Shown here one piece after another: positions 43,175 to 51,230 of a stretch of DNA of 64,000 bases (the first letter of the stretch is position 1; every line of letters starts with the position of its first letter). The position numbers and the translations under genes are program-made. This stretch comes from Clostridium beijerinckii HUN142 (GTDB taxonomy: Bacteria; Bacillota; Clostridia; Clostridiales; Clostridiaceae). The stretch lies in contig NZ_KK211335.1 in assembly GCF_000621745.1 (NCBI RefSeq), positions 607,098 through 671,097 on the forward strand, in the 5' to 3' direction. Below the pieces are notes generated by a model. That model worked only from the letters and a program-made list of their open reading frames with translations, did not search any database and had not been told where the DNA came from.

Positions 43175-44137
43175 TTGAGAAAATATGTATTTAGGCGATT
43201 AATACAGACAATCCCTGTATTGATTGGAATTTCTATAATTGTTTTTATACTTGTAAAGCTACAGCCAGGAGATCCGTTTTCATCTATGATGGATCCTAAT
43301 CTTTCGCAAGAGATGAAAGAAAAAATGTTGGAACAATTGGGATATAATGATCCTATATTAATTCAATACTTTAAATGGTTAATGCAAGCGTTACAAGGGA
43401 ACCTCGGATATTCTATTCAATTTAAGCAGCCCGTTATGAGTGTTATAGGCAGTCGTCTCGGTAATACAGTTATCTTATCTATATGTTCAATGATTCTCAG
43501 TATTTTGATAGCAATCCCATGTGGGGTTATAAGCGCTACAAAACAGTTTACTAAAATTGACTACATTGTCACAATATTTGCGTTTATAGGATTATCTATT
43601 CCATCCTTTTTCTTTGGTATGATTTTGATTAAAGTGTTTTCTGTAAATCTGGGATGGCTCCCTATATCAGGGATGGTGACTACAGGTGTTAATTTAACTG
43701 GTTTGGCATTCGTAATAGATGTTGCAAAGCATATGTTATTACCAATGATAGTTCTTGCACTAATGAATACGGCTAGTTTAATGCGTTATACGCGTTCTGA
43801 TATGATTGAAATTTTAAAAACAGATTATATACGTACAGCGCGTTCAAAAGGAGTTAGGAATAGGAATGTTATATACAAGCATGCCTTAAAGAATGAACTA
43901 CTGACTTTAATTACAGTAGTAACTATGCAGATACCATCATTGTTATCAGGGGCTCTTCTTACAGAGACGATTTTTGTTTGGCCAGGGATTGGAAGGCTGA
44001 ACTACAATGCTGTTATTAGTAGGGATTATCCACTTATTATGGGAATAGTTATGATGGTTGCAATAATAAGTTTACTTACGAATTTATTGGCAGATATACT
44101 TTATGCAGCTGTAGATAAACGTATAGAATTTGATTAA
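43175..44137 (+). CDS. ABC transporter permease, DppB/OppB type
   Basis: 320 residues with six membrane helices. The N-terminus RRLIQTIPVLIGISIIVFILVKLQPGDPF is the hallmark of the OppB/DppB/NikB family, and the ATPase-contact motif is in RTARSKGVRNRNVIYKHALKN. TTG start at 43175 after AGGGAG. Part of the five-gene operon. Confidence 0.92.
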   Translation: MRKYVFRRLIQTIPVLIGISIIVFILVKLQPGDPFSSMMDPNLSQEMKEKMLEQLGYNDPILIQYFKWLMQALQGNLGYSIQFKQPVMSVIGSRLGNTVILSICSMILSILIAIPCGVISATKQFTKIDYIVTIFAFIGLSIPSFFFGMILIKVFSVNLGWLPISGMVTTGVNLTGLAFVIDVAKHMLLPMIVLALMNTASLMRYTRSDMIEILKTDYIRTARSKGVRNRNVIYKHALKNELLTLITVVTMQIPSLLSGALLTETIFVWPGIGRLNYNAVISRDYPLIMGIVMMVAIISLLTNLLADILYAAVDKRIEFD

Positions 44138-44149
44138 GGGAGGGAAAGT

Positions 44150-44992
44150 GTGTTAAAACATGTAATTTTAACGAGGTTTCTAAAGAATAAGCTGGCCGCA
44201 ATTGGCTTTTGTCTTTTAAGTATATTTGTATTAGCAGCGATTTTTGCACCCTTTTTGTCAAGTTATGGGAGAGACTCTATAGATTTAATGAATATAGAAA
44301 GTCAACCAAGTTTAAGGCATTTATTTGGAACAGATGAACTTGGAAGAGATGTATTTACTAGATTATTATATGGTGGACGTATTTCATTGGGGATTGCTGT
44401 AAGTGCGACTGCTTTGCAGATGATAATAGGAGTTACGCTAGGTTGCATCAGCGGATTTTATGGAGGATGGATTGATAATGCAATCATGCGTATAGTCGAT
44501 ACAATTATGTGCTTTCCTTTCTTTGTGATAGCAATCACAGTTGCCGCATTAGCTGGACCTAGTGTTTGGAATGTTATTTTTATTATAGGTCTTTTACAAT
44601 GGACGGGAGTTGCTAGAATTGTAAGAGCTGAAATTCTTTCTCTTAAACAAAGCGAATTTATTGAAGCTGCACGAGCTATGGGTCTTAACGGTTTTGAAAT
44701 TATTATTAATCATTTGTTACCAAATACATTATCACCTGTTATAGTGAATGCTACGTTAGCTGTTGCACAAGGGATTTTAATGGAAGCTGGCTTAAGCTTC
44801 TTAGGATTAGGAGTAAAACAACCTGAGCCAAGCTGGGGGAATATATTATCAGCAGCTCAAAGTATGCGTGTATTGCAATACGAGTGGTGGCTTTGGATTC
44901 CAGCAGGGGTATTGGTGTTTTTATCAGTTCTATCAATTAATTTTGTAGGGGATGGACTGAGGGATTCTCTTGATCCCAAAATGAATATATAG
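44150..44992 (+). CDS. ABC transporter permease, DppC/OppC type
   Basis: 280 residues. Short cytoplasmic start, first helix, then the family pattern LFGTDELGRDVFTRLLYGGRISLGIAV and the ATPase-contact loop EAARAMGLNGFEIIINHLLPNTLSPVIV; it ends near WWLWIPAGVLVFLSVLSINFVGDGLRDSLDPK. GTG start at 44150 with AGGGAGGG, 12 bases after the preceding stop. Forms the transmembrane channel together with the upstream permease. Confidence 0.92.
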   Translation: MLKHVILTRFLKNKLAAIGFCLLSIFVLAAIFAPFLSSYGRDSIDLMNIESQPSLRHLFGTDELGRDVFTRLLYGGRISLGIAVSATALQMIIGVTLGCISGFYGGWIDNAIMRIVDTIMCFPFFVIAITVAALAGPSVWNVIFIIGLLQWTGVARIVRAEILSLKQSEFIEAARAMGLNGFEIIINHLLPNTLSPVIVNATLAVAQGILMEAGLSFLGLGVKQPEPSWGNILSAAQSMRVLQYEWWLWIPAGVLVFLSVLSINFVGDGLRDSLDPKMNI

Positions 44993-45005
44993 GAGGGGCG
45001 CGAGT

Positions 45006-45995
45006 ATGGATAAACAAATTCTCCGTATTAATAATCTATCTGTTAGTTTTGGGGAAGGGAAATGCAAAGTAATAGCTGTAGATGATGTGAGTTTTGCTAT
45101 TGAAAAGGGCAGGATACTGGGGATTATTGGGGAATCTGGTTGTGGCAAGAGTACTTTAGCTTTATCTATCATAGGATTGCTTCCAGATAAGATAAGTAAG
45201 ATTGAAAAGGGAGAAATATTATTTAATGGAAATGATTTAAGTAAGTTTACAGAAAAACAATTCGAATATCTTCGTGGAAATGAAATCTCTATGATATTTC
45301 AAGAACCAATGACTTCACTAAATCCAGTATTTAAAATAGGAAGGCAAATAGCAGAGCCACTAAAGATACATAAACGCTTGAAAGGGAGAGCTCTTAAGGA
45401 TAAGGTAATTGAGATTCTTAGAACAGTCCATATTCCAAATCCAGAAAAAGTTTATAATTCTTATCCACACAACTTGAGCGGAGGGATGCGTCAGAGAGTA
45501 ATGATTGCAATGGCTCTAGGCTGTGAACCAGAAGTATTAATTGCAGATGAGCCTACAACAGCGCTAGATGTCACTATTCAGGCCCAAATTTTATTTCTGT
45601 TAAAAGAATTAAATAATAAAGCTAAAACATCTATTTTATTTATTACTCATGATTTATCAGTAGTTGCTGAAGTCTGCGATGAAGTTATGGTATTGTACGG
45701 AGGAAAGGTGGTTGAGCAAAGTAATGTATATGAGTTATTCGATAATGCTAAACATCCGTATACTCTTGGGCTATTGGAATCACAACCGCATAGAGGTGAA
45801 AGCGGAAAGCCTCTAAAAAGTATTGAAGGAATAGTACCATCTTTATCAGATATGCCTGAAGGGTGTCGTTTTAACAATAGATGTCATAAAAAGTTTTGCA
45901 TAAAATGTGAAGATGAAATTCCACCATTATTCAATATTAAAGATAATCATAAAGTAGCATGCTGGTTATACGAGGAGGGAAAGGATTTTGATTGA
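45006..45995 (+). CDS. ABC transporter ATPase, DppD/OppD type
   Basis: 329 residues. Walker A GESGCGKSTLA, Q-loop in MIFQEPMTSLNP, signature NLSGGMRQRVMIAMAL, Walker B VLIADEPTTALDV and the H-loop THDLS are all complete. The C-terminal oligopeptide/dipeptide extension carries four cysteines (CRFNNRCHKKFCIKC and a later C), which in this family bind an iron-sulfur cluster. Ends overlapping the next ATPase gene by 8 bases. Confidence 0.93.
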   Translation: MDKQILRINNLSVSFGEGKCKVIAVDDVSFAIEKGRILGIIGESGCGKSTLALSIIGLLPDKISKIEKGEILFNGNDLSKFTEKQFEYLRGNEISMIFQEPMTSLNPVFKIGRQIAEPLKIHKRLKGRALKDKVIEILRTVHIPNPEKVYNSYPHNLSGGMRQRVMIAMALGCEPEVLIADEPTTALDVTIQAQILFLLKELNNKAKTSILFITHDLSVVAEVCDEVMVLYGGKVVEQSNVYELFDNAKHPYTLGLLESQPHRGESGKPLKSIEGIVPSLSDMPEGCRFNNRCHKKFCIKCEDEIPPLFNIKDNHKVACWLYEEGKDFD

Positions 45996-46974
45996 CACGA
46001 TTTTAGAAGTAGATCGGATTAGAAAGAAATATGTAATTGAAAAAAGCTTTTTGGGAAGAGAAAAGATTGTTTTAGATGCAGTAAATGATATTTCATTCTC
46101 AATAAAAAAGGGAGAAAGTTTTGCATTGGTAGGAGAATCGGGATGTGGAAAGTCTACAACAGCCAGAACTATTTTAAAATTAATAGATGCTGATGGTGGT
46201 AGAGTAATATTTGAAGATAAGACTTTATTTGATGTGGAAAATAAGAAATCAATTAGTAACAAGGAAATGTGTAGATTAAGAAAAGATATGCAGATTATTT
46301 TTCAAGATCCATTTGCTAGTTTAGATAAAAGAATGAAAGTTGGACAAATTATAGCAGAAGGAATTAAGAAGCATAGATTGATAAATGGGAAAGATGCATT
46401 TAATATAGCAGAAGAATACTTAAGGATTTGTGGTATGGATAAAGAATCTATAAATCGATATCCTCATGAATTTAGTGGTGGTCAACGTCAACGAATAGGA
46501 ATTGCTAGAGCTTTGGCTGTTCAGCCTAAATTTGTGGTTGCAGATGAACCAGTGGCTGCATTAGACGTTTCGATTCAAGCACAGATTATAAATTTGCTGA
46601 ATGAATTAAAAACACGATATCTACTAACTTTTCTGTTTATATCTCATGACTTAGGCGTTGTAAAATACTTCTGTGATAGAATTGCAGTTATGTATTTAGG
46701 GAACATTGTTGAGTTAGCTGAAAAAAAAGATTTATTTGATAATCCGATGCATCCATATACAAAAATGTTACTTGAATCTATGCCGGTTAGTCATCCAAAA
46801 TTGCGAAAGCAGAGGCTTAGTCTAAAAGAATCAGAGATAACATTGCAAGATAGAGAAAATGGGTGTAAATTTTGTAATCGCTGCGTATATGCATATGAGA
46901 GATGCAAAAATGAAATTCCTGTCTTTAAAGAAATTGAAGGTGAGCATTTTGTTGCATGTCATTTATATGATTAA
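45988..46974 (+). CDS. ABC transporter ATPase, DppF/OppF type
   Basis: 328 residues. Walker A GESGCGKSTTA, MQIIFQDPFASLDKRM, signature EFSGGQRQRIGIARAL, Walker B FVVADEPVAALDV and SHDLG are complete; the C-terminal cysteine cluster (CKFCNRC…C) is present. TTG start at 45988 with GAGGAGGG, translationally coupled to the preceding gene. Last gene of the operon. The 280 bases after it hold no gene and no clear terminator. Confidence 0.93.
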   Translation: MIDTILEVDRIRKKYVIEKSFLGREKIVLDAVNDISFSIKKGESFALVGESGCGKSTTARTILKLIDADGGRVIFEDKTLFDVENKKSISNKEMCRLRKDMQIIFQDPFASLDKRMKVGQIIAEGIKKHRLINGKDAFNIAEEYLRICGMDKESINRYPHEFSGGQRQRIGIARALAVQPKFVVADEPVAALDVSIQAQIINLLNELKTRYLLTFLFISHDLGVVKYFCDRIAVMYLGNIVELAEKKDLFDNPMHPYTKMLLESMPVSHPKLRKQRLSLKESEITLQDRENGCKFCNRCVYAYERCKNEIPVFKEIEGEHFVACHLYD

Positions 46975-47254
46975 TTTGTAATCTTAATACATTAATCCGC
47001 CTATTTCGTATAATATTACATCATTTAAAATAGAGGAATATTAATATTTTTGTGGAAATATAGAATTTATGAAATATATTAAATTTAAAGTAAAAGTTTT
47101 TTATACTAATATGCTGAATTTTCTTGGTTTACAGAATGAAAACGCTGCCTAAACATAAAAATTAGCAATAATATATTCAGATTATTATACAAGAGAGTGA
47201 GGTGTAAAATAGGAAGATACAAGCTAAATCATAAGTATCTAGCCTATTAAGTGA

Positions 47255-47608
47255 ATGAGTGAAACAGGTATATGTGGTTGGTTATCAAGAGATGGGAAAT
47301 TTTATGAATGTGGTGAATCTAAACATAATCTTTTAGCATCTAGGTTAGAAAAAGAATTGGGATTAGAAATGTTTGATGAGGAGAAATCAATTTATCTTCA
47401 TGATACAGCATTGCTGGAGACTCTTGGGTTTATTAAATTTACTCAATCTACCTATGGATTAGTAGGAGACAATTATGACAATCAATTTATGTTATTCTTT
47501 GGAAAAAGGTTTTCCTATGAACAACGAAAATGGATGGAAGAAAATATATTAAAGATGTCATCACATCAAAGAGCAGAGTGTAGGCAAAGGTTAATTTTGG
47601 GGTATTAA
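47255..47608 (+). CDS. Hypothetical protein, 117 residues
   Basis: A soluble protein beginning GICGWLSRDGKFYECGESKH, then mixed helices ending QRAECRQRLILGY. The paired Cys/His near the start could suggest metal binding but no known motif is complete. I do not recognise the family. The ribosome site is weak, so the start is uncertain. It is flanked by hairpins and independent of the ABC operon. Confidence 0.5.
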   Translation: MSETGICGWLSRDGKFYECGESKHNLLASRLEKELGLEMFDEEKSIYLHDTALLETLGFIKFTQSTYGLVGDNYDNQFMLFFGKRFSYEQRKWMEENILKMSSHQRAECRQRLILGY

Positions 47609-47616
47609 AATAATTA

Positions 47617-47653
47617 TATAACTATGTACATATTCTTAATGTGCATAGTTATA
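47617..47653. terminator. Hairpin after the 117-residue gene
   Basis: TATAACTATGTACAT (47617-47631) pairs with ATGTGCATAGTTATA (47639-47653), 14 of 15 standard pairs. No T-run follows on the plus strand. Confidence 0.6.
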
Positions 47654-47748
47654 GAGATTATATATTTGGAATTGGAAATGGATAATTTTTAACTTTGCTT
47701 GGTTTATTTAAATATTCGGGATATATCTAAAAATAAATAAACATAAAG

Positions 47749-47794
47749 ATAGAGCTAGTATCATAAATGTTAAAATACTAACTCTATTTTTTTA
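47749..47794 (+). terminator. Rho-independent terminator
   Basis: ATAGAGCTAGTAT (47749-47761) pairs with ATACTAACTCTAT (47775-47787), then TTTTTT. With the hairpin at 47617-47653 already after the gene, this may end a separate short RNA from 47654 onward. No ORF lies between. Confidence 0.75.
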
Positions 47795-47965
47795 TTCACA
47801 TTATTTAATTGTAATTTTTGTATATTGAAAAATAAACATTTAAACCTGTGTAGTAAAATATAAATAAAGTGAATAGATTTTTTGTGTAAAACTGCTTTGT
47901 AACATATTTGAAAAAAAGATGAAGTGATATACAATTATGTTATAAGTATTGAAGGGAGGAATAAA

Positions 47966-48916
47966 ATGAAAAGTCTAAGATTAAGAAATATCATCATTTG
48001 TACATTAGTTGCAGCTTCGATCACAGCGCTAAACCCAATAGGAGTTTCAGCAGAATGGAAATCTAATTATAAGGGTTGGTGGTATACAGAAGGTAATTCG
48101 TATGCCATTGGATGGAGAAAGATAGATGGCTTTTGGTATTATTTCTACCAAAATGGATACATGGCACAGAATACTACTATTGATGGGTGTTACTTAAATT
48201 CCAGAGGAGTGTGGATTGATTCAGTAAATACATTAATAGGACAAGAAATATTAAAGAATGTTAGTATTCAAAATCCATCATTTTATATAGAATGTCCAAG
48301 TAGTGGCGTAGATATCAGCAACCTAGAAAATATTATTAAAGATGAGATAAGCAAGCTGAAAATCACTAATTCTTATGAAATGTTTAATGTATCTGATTAT
48401 GATGTAACCATGACAAGTTATGGATCAGGTAATATTGGAATACAGGTTAAATGCAATTATAAAATGACAGCAGGAATGGAAGCAGATTTGGATTCGAAAG
48501 TGAGATCTATAGTCGCACAGATTGCTCCAGATAGCATGAGTCAGCCAGAGAAAGAACGTGCGATACATGATTGGATAATAAATAATACAAAATATGATCA
48601 ATCTTTAACTATATATGATCCTTATAATACACTAATTAAACATACTGGAGTCTGTGAAGGATATTCTCTTTTAGCTCAAAAAATGTTTACTGTTGCAGGA
48701 ATTAAATCAATAGTTGTAGAAGGTAATGCTGATGGACAAGCTCATGCATGGAACTTGGTTTATATAAATAATAAATGGCGTCATGTGGACTGTACATGGG
48801 ATGATCCAGTATCTAATTACGGTGATATTATACAATACGACTACTATAACTTAACAGACCAAGAAATAAGTGTGGATCATTCATGGAATACTTCAGTTTA
48901 TCCAAGTGCTAATTAG
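47966..48916 (+). CDS. Secreted transglutaminase-like protein with wall-binding repeats
   Basis: 316 residues. A signal peptide (about 1-30, ending VSA) is followed by choline-binding-type repeats (NYKGWWYTEGNSYAIGWRKI, DGFWYYFYQNGYM) and a transglutaminase-like fold with the triad Cys230 in GVCEGYSLLAQK, His260 in AHAWNLVY and Asp275 in RHVDCTWDDP. Bacterial members are more often proteases or peptidoglycan/peptide modifiers than cross-linkers. ATG 47966 with AAGGGAGG is preferred; an in-frame upstream ATG at 47924 lacks a site. Confidence 0.88.
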   Translation: MKSLRLRNIIICTLVAASITALNPIGVSAEWKSNYKGWWYTEGNSYAIGWRKIDGFWYYFYQNGYMAQNTTIDGCYLNSRGVWIDSVNTLIGQEILKNVSIQNPSFYIECPSSGVDISNLENIIKDEISKLKITNSYEMFNVSDYDVTMTSYGSGNIGIQVKCNYKMTAGMEADLDSKVRSIVAQIAPDSMSQPEKERAIHDWIINNTKYDQSLTIYDPYNTLIKHTGVCEGYSLLAQKMFTVAGIKSIVVEGNADGQAHAWNLVYINNKWRHVDCTWDDPVSNYGDIIQYDYYNLTDQEISVDHSWNTSVYPSAN

Positions 48917-48956
48917 GTATACAATTCAACATAAATAAAAGTATATATCATGCAAT

Positions 48957-48999
48957 ATAAACTACTAAATTTATGTCAGTCCTGGGTTGGGTAGTTTAT
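48957..48999 (+). terminator. Terminator-like hairpin after the transglutaminase-like gene
   Basis: ATAAACTAC (48957-48965) pairs with GTAGTTTAT (48991-48999), followed by TTCTG. Confidence 0.6.
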
Positions 49000-49040
49000 T
49001 TCTGAATAATATATATTTTAGGAAATTTAAAAATATAGCA

Positions 49041-49072
49041 TTGACTTAAAGTTAACTTTAAGTGTTAAAGTT
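49041..49072 (+). promoter_or_regulatory. MerR-type (NmlR/AdhR-like) promoter of the aldo/keto reductase gene
   Basis: TTGACT (49041-49046) is the -35 box and TTAAAG/TAAAGT near 49065-49071 the -10 box, giving the long 18-19 base spacer of MerR-controlled promoters. The spacer is filled by the perfect 20-bp palindrome ACTTAAAGTTAACTTTAAGT (49044-49063), the type of site known for AdhR/NmlR regulators that respond to aldehydes. The MerR gene at 50212 is the expected activator. Confidence 0.8.
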
Positions 49073-49100
49073 AAGTTATAAAAACAAAGGAGCTGAGAGA

Positions 49101-50096
49101 ATGAAATATCAAGCATCAAAAAATAGATATAATGAGATGAAATACAGTAAATGCGGAGAAAGTGGCTTAAAGATTCCAATGATATCCTTTGGACTTTGGC
49201 ATAACTTTGGAAGTAATGCAGATTATAATAATATGAAAGAATTATGTTTTACTGCTTTTGATAATGGAATAACTCATTTTGATTTAGCAAACAACTATGG
49301 ACCAGTTCCAGGAAGTGCAGAAGAAAATTTTGGACGTATTTTAAGAGACGATTTAGTATCATATCGTGATGAATTATTAATTAGCACAAAAGCGGGCTAT
49401 AAGATGTGGGAAGGACCTTATGGAGACTGGGGAAGTCGTAAATATATATTAGCAAGTTTGGATCAGAGTTTAAAGCGCATGGGATTGGAATATGTAGATA
49501 TATTCTATCATCACCGGATGGATCCTGATACGCCATTAGAAGAATCTATGATGGCTCTTGATACAGCTGTAAAAAGTGGAAAAGCACTTTACGCAGGAAT
49601 TTCAAATTATAATGGAGATACAATGGAAAAGGCAGCTGCAATTTTAAATGAATTGAAATGCCCATTTATAATAAATCAAAATAGATATTCTATATTTGAT
49701 AGAACTATTGAAAATAATGGGCTTAAAGGGGCGGCAAAGGAAAATGGAAAAGGAATTATAGCATTTAGCCCCTTAGCACAAGGAACATTAACAGATAAGT
49801 ATTTAAATGGAATTCCAGACGATAGCCGAATAAAAATGGATGGAAGATTCTTAAAGGAAGATATATTGACAGAGAAAAAGTTAGATCAAATTCGCAGATT
49901 AAATAATATTGCTTCAAATAGAGGACAGACTCTTGCTCAAATGGCACTTAGCTGGGTACTAAAAGATTCAGAAGTGACAAGTGTGCTTATTGGAGCATCA
50001 AAACCATCACAAATTATTGAAAATGTAGGGATAGTTCATAATATTGGATTCACTGATGAAGAGTTAAGGATGATTGATGAAATAAGTCTTAATTAG
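49101..50096 (+). CDS. Aldo/keto reductase, YghZ type
   Basis: 331 residues, a TIM-barrel NADPH-dependent reductase. The catalytic tetrad is recognisable: Asp and Tyr in HFDLANNYGP, Lys in LISTKAGYKM and His in FYHHRMDPDTP. The MISFGLWHNFGSN start and AEENFGRIL match YghZ-like proteins, which reduce glyceraldehyde 3-phosphate and methylglyoxal in E. coli. ATG 49101 with AAAGGAG is chosen. The MerR-type operator in its promoter fits a role in aldehyde detoxification. Confidence 0.9.
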   Translation: MKYQASKNRYNEMKYSKCGESGLKIPMISFGLWHNFGSNADYNNMKELCFTAFDNGITHFDLANNYGPVPGSAEENFGRILRDDLVSYRDELLISTKAGYKMWEGPYGDWGSRKYILASLDQSLKRMGLEYVDIFYHHRMDPDTPLEESMMALDTAVKSGKALYAGISNYNGDTMEKAAAILNELKCPFIINQNRYSIFDRTIENNGLKGAAKENGKGIIAFSPLAQGTLTDKYLNGIPDDSRIKMDGRFLKEDILTEKKLDQIRRLNNIASNRGQTLAQMALSWVLKDSEVTSVLIGASKPSQIIENVGIVHNIGFTDEELRMIDEISLN

Positions 50097-50211
50097 GCTA
50101 AATTTAGAAAAAATAAGTTTTATTTATACATTTTATTTTCATTACTATTCTAAAAATAGTAATTTTGGCGTATAATGTGTATTAGAAATTTCTAGTATAA
50201 GGAGAGCAACT

Positions 50212-50637
50212 ATGAAATATTCTATACAGGAAGCAGCGAGAATTACAGGACTAACACCATCTACTTTAAGATATTACGAAGCTGAGGGATTGTTGCCTAA
50301 TATTAAAAGGGCTGAAAATAGTCATAGATATTATGATGAGTCAAATTTAGAATGGATTGCAGTAATTAATTGTCTGAAAAATACTAATATGCCCATTGAG
50401 CAAATAAAAGAATTTGTTTCTTTAAATAGTCAAGGTGATGATACATTGTATAAAAGGTTGAAATTAATATTAAAACATAGGGAAAATGTTCAAAAAAAGA
50501 TAGATGAATTAAATAAATATATGGAACATATTAATTACAAGGTTGATTATTTCACCATGGCGTGTGAATTGGGGACTGAAAAGGAACTTAAGAAAGAGCG
50601 ATATCCAAACCATTTTTATATAAAAGAAGATGAATGA
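50212..50637 (+). CDS. MerR family regulator
   Basis: 141 residues. N-terminal winged helix MKYSIQEAARITGLTPSTLRYYEAEGLLPNIKR…HRYY and a dimerisation coiled coil (about 78-115). The C-terminal region has one cysteine (MACELG), relevant because AdhR/NmlR-type regulators can sense carbonyls through a cysteine, although position differs between subgroups. It is 115 bases downstream of the aldo/keto reductase, whose promoter carries a matching palindrome. Confidence 0.9.
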   Translation: MKYSIQEAARITGLTPSTLRYYEAEGLLPNIKRAENSHRYYDESNLEWIAVINCLKNTNMPIEQIKEFVSLNSQGDDTLYKRLKLILKHRENVQKKIDELNKYMEHINYKVDYFTMACELGTEKELKKERYPNHFYIKEDE

Positions 50638-50705
50638 TGTAGGATAAAATATATTTATTGATAAATAAAATATTACATTAACGTTTATATAACTAAAAAT
50701 ATCTT

Positions 50706-50740
50706 AAAAAGTCTAGTGTTTTTATACTAGACTTTTTATT
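50706..50740 (+). terminator. Terminator of the MerR gene
   Basis: AAAAAGTCTAGT (50706-50717) pairs with ACTAGACTTTTT (50726-50737), loop of about 8, then ATT. Confidence 0.85.
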
Positions 50741-50846
50741 GCATAATTTTCTAAGTTTACAAAGAAGAGGGATTGATGTTGGAGAGTTAGTTGCATTTTA
50801 TGAGGGTTTTAAAATTATGATAAAAATACTTAATAATTCTGATTGA
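50739..50846 (+). pseudogene. Possible 35-residue coding remnant
   Basis: An open frame with protein-like composition (LQRRGIDVGELVAFYEGFKI…) starts only at a TTG with no ribosome site, directly after a terminator. It looks like the C-terminal tail of a lost gene. Family unknown. Confidence 0.25.
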
Positions 50847-50919
50847 AATGAAAAAAATGTTGCAACTTTATTAAAAATGTATTAATATATAACAGTAAAA
50901 TCTAAAAGTTCAGACGAAG

Positions 50920-51087
50920 ATAGCGGGAGAGTAATGGCTATGGTCATTCACCGAAGAAGTAAATCTTTCAGGTACCTATTTAATTAGAGATGACCGCTAT
51001 TGGATGAAACCTTGGAGAGACTCGAAACGAGCACCGAAGGAGAAAGCTGTAAAGGCGAAACTCTCAGGTAAAAGGACAGGGGACAGA
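50920..51087 (+). promoter_or_regulatory. Tandem glycine riboswitch
   Basis: Two consecutive glycine aptamers. The first (about 50920-51000) has GCGGGAGAG, CACCGAAGAAG and TTTCAGGTA with closing arms TAGCGG/CCGCTA. The second (about 51004-51087) has TTGGAGAGACTC, GCACCGAAGGAG, AAGGCGAAACTCTCAGGTA and AAAGGACAGGGGACAG. These are the conserved core strings of the gcvT-type riboswitch. GGGGACAGATAA near 51080 can pair with TTATCTATTCCC near 51135, a possible switch element. It controls the permease gene that follows. Confidence 0.95.
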
Positions 51088-51230
51088 TAACATATCTTAT
51101 CAAAGTAATATATTATAAATTACTTCATTTAGATCTTATCTATTCCCATTTATATCTCAAATTACAAAACATTTATATTAGTAAAAGGCTTTTTAGTACA
51201 TGCTTTTTTAACTAAGATGGAGGGATAAAA

